Below, in pieces: positions 36,579-41,197 of a stretch of DNA of 41,197 bases. Source of the DNA: a virus; IMG/VR virus record IMGVR_UViG_3300036791_001008, positions 1-41,197 of that record. One strand, given 5' to 3'. The notes under the pieces were generated by a model that did not search any database, was not told the origin of the DNA, and was given only the letters and a program-made list of their open reading frames with translations. The translations under genes were made by a program, and so were the position numbers. Positions within the stretch are counted from its first letter, which is position 1; each line of letters begins with the position of its first letter.

Positions 36579-39470
36579 TTGCCCGACAACCTCGTCATCA
36601 ACACCCGCCAGATCGCCCAGTACCCGGCCCGCACCCTGGTCGACCCCTCCGACCTGATCCTCGTCCAGGTCGGCGGCCTTGGCGGGGCCTACGCCGCCGC
36701 TACCGCCAACAGCATTCTGACCACACCCGGCCTCAACCCGGGCGGCCCGTTCGTGTGGGGGGTGGCCCCGCCGCCAGCGGACGCCTCCCCCGACCAGATA
36801 CTGACCGGGGATCTGGTGCTGCCGTCCGGCCACGCGGTCCTGTTCAACGCCTACGTCGACGCGTCCGGTTCCGCCCGGTACTGGCAGAACGGAGCGGCCG
36901 GCGGTCTCGCCATGGAGGCCGATGGGACCCTGGGCCTGGGTGCGTCCGTGTCCGGCGCCGCCGGCGCCCTGGTTCCTGCTTTCATGAATTCCCTGCTGCT
37001 GTCGCCGGCCGGCCACCTGACGCTGCTGGACACCCTGACGGTCGCCCGCGACCCCACCGCCCCGCTAGAGGTCGCCACCATGGGCTACGTCACAAATCAC
37101 ACGGTAGCGAGCTTCAACGCCCGCAGCGGGGCCGTGACGCTCGCGCTCGCCGACATCACCGGCGCCGGCGGAGCTCCCGTTGCCTCCCCCGCATTTACCG
37201 GCGTCCCCACCGCCCCCACCGCCGCCCTGAACACCAGCACCACCCAGGTCGCCACCACCGCTTTTGTCGTCGCGGAGATCAACTCGATCTCCCCCGACGT
37301 GCATTCCTTCAACGGCCGCTCCGGGATCGTCACCTTCCTCACCGCCGACTTCAACGCCGCCACCGCGGTAGCTGGCCCCGCCACCGTCCCGACCCCGCTG
37401 CTGACCGACAACAACACCACGATCGTCAACACCGCCTGGGTCAACAGTTGGGCCGCCGCCAACACGGTGGCGTCGTTCAATACCCGCACCGGGGCCGTCG
37501 TCCTGACCGCAGCCGACATCACAGCGGCCGGCGGCGCGATCCTGGCCTCGCCCATCTTTTCCGGCAGCCCCACTGCGCCCACCGCCAACCCTGGCACCTC
37601 GACCGGCCAGCTCGCGACCACCGCCTTCGTGCAGGCTGCCATTGCCGCCTCGACCACCGGGGTGTCCTCCTGGAACACCCGCACCGGCGCGGTGGTCCTC
37701 ACTCAGGCCGACATCGTTGCCGCCAATGGCTGGGCCTCGCCCTCGTTCACCGGGGTGCCGCTCGCCCCGACCGCCACCACCCCTACGAACAACACCCAGA
37801 TCGCCACCACCGCCTTCGTCCATGCGGCCATCACCGCCTCGGCCCCCGGCGTGACCACCTTCAACACCCGCTCCGGCGCGGTGGTGCTCACGCTGACCGA
37901 TGTCACCGGCGCCGGCGGCGCCCCGGCCGCCAACCCCACCTTTACCGGCACCCCGACCGCGCCCACCGCCGCCCCGGGCAATGCCACCACGCAGCTGGCC
38001 ACCACCGCCTTCGTGGCCGCCGCCGTGGCCGCCGTCACCGCCGGGGTGGCGAGCTTCAACGGCCGCATCGGCGCCGTCACTTTGATTGCTAACGATCTCT
38101 CGGCGGCCGGCGGTGCGCTGACCACCTCGCCCGCGTTCACCGGCACCCCGACCGCGCCCACCGCCACCACCGGCACTTCGAACCAGCAGATCGCCTCCAC
38201 CCAGTTCGTGGCCGAGGCGATCGCCGCAGGCGTCTCCGGGGTGGCGAGCTTCAATACCCGCACCGGGGCCGTCGTCCTGACCACCGCCGACATCATCGGC
38301 GCTGCCGGGGCCCCGATCGCCTCGCCGGTGTTCACCGGCGTCCCGGCCGGCCCCACCGCGCCCGCCGCCACCTCGACCACGCAACTCGCCACCACGGCGT
38401 TCGTCACCGCCGCGATCGCCGCCGCGGTCGTCTCCTTCAACGGCCGTACCGGCGCTGTCACGCTGATTGCCAATGATGTGTCGGCTGCCGGTGGCGCCTT
38501 GCTGGCGGGCCCGACCTTCACCGGCGTCCCGGCTGCCCCCACCGCGGTGGCCGGCACCAATACGACGCAGCTCGCCACCACCGCGTTTGTGACCGCTGCC
38601 ATCGCCGCGTTCGGCGGCGGGGTTTATCTGCCGCTCGCTGGCGGTACCTTGACCGGAAATCTCACCATCAACCCGCCCGCTGCCAGTGCATCGGGACTCA
38701 CCCTCAACTCAATCCTGGGAGCCAGCACCTATGCCGAAGTCTTCTTTCAAACCAGCGGACTGAAACGCTGGGGATTTCTTTGTTATCCCGCCGGCGAGAC
38801 CGGGGCCAATGCTGGTTCGGATTTGTACTTTCAAAACTACAATGATGCCGGTGCAGTGATTGGCAATCCGGTTACTGTCACCAGAGCAACTGGGGCAGTT
38901 AGTTTCAGCGGGCCGGTTACTCACAGTTCGACCATAACTGCCGCCGGTCAGATCAACAGCACCGGCGCGGCCCCTGTTCTTTCCACTGCCGGCTTCCAAA
39001 GCGGTGCTTCCGCGGGCTCGGCGCTCGGCGGAACCTTTGGTAGCTATGGTGTGTATCTCGCCGGGCCTAACAACACCGGCTTCAATTGGGCGGTGATGGC
39101 GATCAACGCCGGCACAATTGTCGGAACGATTTACTGCACCGCGACGGCGACCGCTTTTAATACGACCTCGGATGTGCGCCTGAAGGACGCCATCGAGCCG
39201 TTCACCGGCGGCCGCATCCTGCTCGACGCCCTGGCGGTGAAGAATTTCCGCTGGAAGGCCGACGGCTCATCCGGTATCGGCCTTCTCGCCCAGGAGGCGC
39301 GCGACATCTACCCGGTCGCGGTCAGCGACGCGCAAGGCGAGCCCGGCGACGAGCCGTTCATCCCGGCCAGCATTGACTATTCCAAATATGTGCCGATCCT
39401 GATCGAGGCGCTGCAGGACGCGCACCGGCGGATCGACGAGCTGGAACTGGTCGTCAAGACACTTCACTGA
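36579..39470 (+). CDS. Tail fibre with eight repeats and S74 chaperone
   Basis: A 963-residue protein from a TTG start with GGGAGG upstream. Residues 1-175 form the attachment part. Residues about 177-681 contain eight repeats of about 62-65 residues, of the form V.SFN.RTGAVVLT..DI.AAGGA...P.FTG.PTAPTA......QLATTAFV.AAIA. Repeat 2 is the most diverged. The rest is beta-rich, and the end (TTSDVRLKDAIEPF to the C-terminus) is a Peptidase_S74 intramolecular chaperone that cuts itself off after trimer folding. It binds the host surface. It ends just before 39482. Confidence 0.88.
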   Translation: MPDNLVINTRQIAQYPARTLVDPSDLILVQVGGLGGAYAAATANSILTTPGLNPGGPFVWGVAPPPADASPDQILTGDLVLPSGHAVLFNAYVDASGSARYWQNGAAGGLAMEADGTLGLGASVSGAAGALVPAFMNSLLLSPAGHLTLLDTLTVARDPTAPLEVATMGYVTNHTVASFNARSGAVTLALADITGAGGAPVASPAFTGVPTAPTAALNTSTTQVATTAFVVAEINSISPDVHSFNGRSGIVTFLTADFNAATAVAGPATVPTPLLTDNNTTIVNTAWVNSWAAANTVASFNTRTGAVVLTAADITAAGGAILASPIFSGSPTAPTANPGTSTGQLATTAFVQAAIAASTTGVSSWNTRTGAVVLTQADIVAANGWASPSFTGVPLAPTATTPTNNTQIATTAFVHAAITASAPGVTTFNTRSGAVVLTLTDVTGAGGAPAANPTFTGTPTAPTAAPGNATTQLATTAFVAAAVAAVTAGVASFNGRIGAVTLIANDLSAAGGALTTSPAFTGTPTAPTATTGTSNQQIASTQFVAEAIAAGVSGVASFNTRTGAVVLTTADIIGAAGAPIASPVFTGVPAGPTAPAATSTTQLATTAFVTAAIAAAVVSFNGRTGAVTLIANDVSAAGGALLAGPTFTGVPAAPTAVAGTNTTQLATTAFVTAAIAAFGGGVYLPLAGGTLTGNLTINPPAASASGLTLNSILGASTYAEVFFQTSGLKRWGFLCYPAGETGANAGSDLYFQNYNDAGAVIGNPVTVTRATGAVSFSGPVTHSSTITAAGQINSTGAAPVLSTAGFQSGASAGSALGGTFGSYGVYLAGPNNTGFNWAVMAINAGTIVGTIYCTATATAFNTTSDVRLKDAIEPFTGGRILLDALAVKNFRWKADGSSGIGLLAQEARDIYPVAVSDAQGEPGDEPFIPASIDYSKYVPILIEALQDAHRRIDELELVVKTLH

Positions 39471-39481
39471 AAGGGAACAGC

Positions 39482-39682
39482 ATGCCGGTGGAACTGACGG
39501 AAGCCGAATGGAATCAGGTAATCAGCGTCCTGGCGCAGGCGCCGTGGAACGTGGCCAATCCACTGCTGGTTCGGATCACTCAACAATTGCAGGCGCAGAA
39601 GGGCGGCAGCCCGATCGGCATGGTGCCGGCAGCCGGCATTGACCGCGGCCCGCCCCCGGACGGATCCGGCGAGCGCCATTGA
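39482..39682 (+). CDS. Small protein after tail fibre
   Basis: A 66-residue protein with AAGGGAAC upstream. Helical start VELTEAEWNQVISVLAQAPWNVANPLLVRITQQLQAQ, a short unstructured tail. This small protein type often follows tail-fibre genes and may be a chaperone or accessory. Function unproven. Confidence 0.65.
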   Translation: MPVELTEAEWNQVISVLAQAPWNVANPLLVRITQQLQAQKGGSPIGMVPAAGIDRGPPPDGSGERH

Positions 39683-39698
39683 TTGATTGTTGGTAGGA

Positions 39699-39731
39699 CC
39701 TACTTGTGCCCGTGGAATGCGCACAAGTAGG
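39699..39731. terminator. Hairpin between convergent genes, likely bidirectional terminator
   Basis: Perfect 11-bp stem CCTACTTGTGC/GCACAAGTAGG with an 11-nt loop, between the rightward tail-fibre operon and the leftward gene ending at 39766. No clean T tract, but position and stem strength suggest termination. Confidence 0.65.
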
Positions 39732-39765
39732 AGGTCTGTTACAGACTCCGCAGGTCCATATCTGG

Positions 39766-39993
39766 TTACTGATCGGCGTCCGCGTCCGGGGGTTCCGCCA
39801 CGGGTTCGGGAACGGTTCCAGACGCCACATAGGCGAATAGGATTTCCGCCCGGCGCAGGATGTCCTCGACCGCGACCTCGCCGTCGGTATCCAGCGAGCC
39901 AAGCGCCAGCTTGAGGCAGCGCAGGCGGATAACCTGCATCTCTTCGGTTCGGATAATCTGCATCTCTTTGGTTAGGTCAGTTAGGTCGGTCAT
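39766..39993 (-). CDS. Unknown acidic helical protein
   Basis: A 75-residue protein from ATG at 39993 (GGAGAG upstream) that overlaps the sulfotransferase stop. Leucine-rich helical core (IRLRCLKLALGSLDTDG, AVEDILRRAEILFAY) and an acidic Pro-rich tail. Function unknown. Confidence 0.6.
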   Translation of the reverse strand: MTDLTDLTKEMQIIRTEEMQVIRLRCLKLALGSLDTDGEVAVEDILRRAEILFAYVASGTVPEPVAEPPDADADQ

Positions 39994-40787
39994 TTGCTCT
40001 CCTTCCAGAAGCATTTGTTGCTGAACCGCTTGAACAGTTCGGGCGGCAGGATGGTCTGCCGTGGGATCGACTCCACCTTCGTGCGGATTCGGTGCAGTCC
40101 GGGGGCCCCGAACCGGCGATCGAAGTCGATGGCGTCATAGGCCATCCCGAAAGTCCCGACCTCCTCGAACTGGTGCTTGAACGCGTTCATCCCAAGCGCC
40201 GCATAGATGGCGGCGATCGCCGGCCCCGGCCCGGCGCAGAACGCATCATAATCGACCACGATCAGGTTCTCCCGGTGCGGGCCGTAATAGGCTTCCGCGG
40301 TGGCGTCGTAGGCGAATCCGACCACGCCCGACACGCTGGCCAGCGCCTCGACCCTGGTGTGGGTGGTGGCGGCCTGCTCGGCCGTGAACATCTTCGACAT
40401 CAGCAGCGGATTGGACTGGTAGAGCCGTTCCAGGCTGTCGACCACCCAGGCCGGATCGCGGACGCAGGCGATGACCTTGGCTCCCGGCCACAGGATTGCC
40501 AGCGCCGCCATGGCGGAGCACCAGTAGCGGTTGGTGTCGAACACGATCGGGCGGGTCTGGTCGCTGTAATAATTCGTGAACAGGCCGCGCAGGATGTTGG
40601 CCCGCTTGACCTCGGTCAGCATCTCGGCGTAATCGCTCTTGGCCGTCATGCTCTGCTGCAGCCGTTCGAACAGCGAGGCGACCGGCGAGGTGATCGAGGC
40701 GTGGAGATCCGGGTTCTGCCGCAGGATGGCCGCTAGCAGTGTCGAGCCCGAGCGCGGCAGCCCGGCGATGAAGTGGATTTGCTGCAT
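39990..40787 (-). CDS. Sulfotransferase (PAPS-dependent)
   Basis: A 265-residue protein from ATG at 40787; TTG at 40811 and GTG at 40793 are alternatives. The 5'-phosphosulfate loop is FIAGLPRSGSTLL (residues 6-18), and the 3'-phosphate motif is CVRDPAWVVDSLERL (Arg110, Ser118), both diagnostic of the cytosolic sulfotransferase fold. It transfers sulfate from PAPS to a hydroxyl or amino group. The acceptor is unknown; a host or phage surface glycan, or a small signal, is possible. It is an auxiliary gene, absent from most podoviruses. Confidence 0.87.
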   Translation of the reverse strand: MQQIHFIAGLPRSGSTLLAAILRQNPDLHASITSPVASLFERLQQSMTAKSDYAEMLTEVKRANILRGLFTNYYSDQTRPIVFDTNRYWCSAMAALAILWPGAKVIACVRDPAWVVDSLERLYQSNPLLMSKMFTAEQAATTHTRVEALASVSGVVGFAYDATAEAYYGPHRENLIVVDYDAFCAGPGPAIAAIYAALGMNAFKHQFEEVGTFGMAYDAIDFDRRFGAPGLHRIRTKVESIPRQTILPPELFKRFSNKCFWKESK

Positions 40788-40989
40788 GGCCACCGATTTC
40801 TTCGAGCACAATCAAACATGGGCGGCGCAGGAGTTCAAGGGCGAGCTGCACATCATCCCGAAAGGGGACCCACGCCCGCACCGTTTGTTTGATTGTTGGT
40901 GCAGTCCGAAGCTGGACAAGAACAAGCGGGCGTTGGCGCCGGTGTGGATCCACAAAGCGGAGGACGGAAGGGAGAACGAGGTTTGGTGA
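40786..40989 (+). CDS. Conserved small phage protein with HIIPKGD...DCWC motif
   Basis: A 67-residue protein whose ATG overlaps the start codon of the sulfotransferase on the other strand. The pattern GELHIIPKGDPRPH, then FDCWCSPK, then VWIHKAEDGRE matches a family of short phage proteins of unknown function. An iteron-like GTTTGTTTGAT is embedded (40883-40893). Coupled to the next gene by TGATG. Confidence 0.7.
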   Translation: MATDFFEHNQTWAAQEFKGELHIIPKGDPRPHRLFDCWCSPKLDKNKRALAPVWIHKAEDGRENEVW

Positions 40990-41108
40990 TGTTCTGGCTC
41001 GGTTTGTTGATTGGTCTCGTGCTCGGTCCAGTTATGTCGGTGCTGGTGCTGTGGCTGCTGCGCGACATGGTGCCGTCCCTGTTCACTCCGACCGACTGGC
41101 ACTCGTGA
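40989..41108 (+). CDS. 39-residue membrane protein
   Basis: MFWLGLLIGLVLGPVMSVLVLWLLRDM..., one long hydrophobic helix with a short polar tail, coupled by TGATG to the preceding gene. Typical of tiny phage membrane proteins; role unknown. Confidence 0.6.
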   Translation: MFWLGLLIGLVLGPVMSVLVLWLLRDMVPSLFTPTDWHS

Positions 41109-41197
41109 TCAAACAAACATCAATTAACAACCAAACACATATTCGGAAATTGAGACATGCGTCCCTTACATACCTCTCCTCTTGACTATGACTCAAT
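41109..41197. other. Right end of window, non-coding
   Basis: An inverted iteron copy ATCAAACAAAC begins at 41108. The rest is AT-richer with no gene. It does not match the left end of the window in either orientation, so direct terminal overlap is not seen. Confidence 0.6.

Noticed and set aside
35864-36634. Minus-strand ORF of 256 residues
   Set aside because: Antisense to three well-supported plus-strand genes of the tail-fibre operon.
36755-38092. Long plus-strand ORF of 445 residues
   Set aside because: Alternative frame of the tail-fibre repeats; Arg/His/Pro-rich shadow.
37065-38384. Long minus-strand ORF of 439 residues
   Set aside because: Antisense shadow of the GC-rich tail-fibre repeats; Gly/Arg-only composition and no ribosome site.
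1-41197. Integrase, tRNA or attachment site
   Set aside because: No tyrosine or serine recombinase motifs and no cloverleaf were found by reading, so no claim of lysogeny is made from the single HTH gene.

Overview
The window looks like most or all of a tailed double-stranded DNA phage genome of podovirus type. It carries a terminase large subunit, a portal, a probable scaffold, an HK97-type major capsid protein, a head-tail adaptor and a P22 gp10-like tail hub. It also has probable ejection proteins and a tail fibre with an S74-type self-cleaving chaperone. No long tail-tube, sheath or tape-measure gene is visible. Base composition is GC-rich, starts are often coupled by ATGA or TGATG overlaps, and many small proteins resemble families I associate with phages of Rhizobiales (Bradyrhizobium-like soil Alphaproteobacteria). 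The host is therefore an inference. I see no integrase, tRNA, rRNA, IS element or CRISPR array.

Layout. (1) 1-97 is one arm of a perfect 97-bp inverted repeat whose other arm is 33733-33829. (2) 361-4536 (+) is an accessory or early block: a zinc-ribbon peptide, a Ycf46-like AAA+ ATPase, unknown proteins and a possible winged-helix protein. Stable hairpins separate the genes, and the block ends at a rho-independent terminator (4566-4594). (3) 4610-25915 (+) is the packaging and virion block. It is interrupted by a GH24 lysozyme on the opposite strand (16410-16913) and by a run of tiny arginine-rich ORFs next to a VRR-NUC nuclease. (4) 25912-33513 (-) is a long string of small genes with a YqaJ-type exonuclease and an ERF annealing protein for recombination. 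It includes a frame-broken Acb2/Tad1-like anti-CBASS gene. One Cro/CI-type HTH gene (30436-30720) faces the other way. (5) 33514-34186 is non-coding and repeat-rich (repeat arm, four 11-bp iterons, palindromes, a long hairpin). It lies downstream of a RepA-like AAA ATPase operon (34187-35756, -) and is the best candidate for a replication origin. (6) 35927-39682 (+) encodes the tail fibre and small companions, ending at a hairpin terminator. (7) 39766-40787 (-) encodes a small protein and a PAPS-type sulfotransferase. Two small genes (40786-41108, +) close the window.

How the parts fit: the leftward block probably acts early (replication, recombination, host take-over), and the rightward blocks build the virion. 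The virion block includes a probable M15 peptidoglycan peptidase embedded in a glycine/proline-rich protein and large ejection-type proteins. The sulfotransferase next to the tail fibre suggests modification of a surface glycan or small molecule. The least explained parts are the arginine-rich micro-ORFs, the AAA+ module at the left, the inverted repeat with iterons, and the broken Acb2-like gene.
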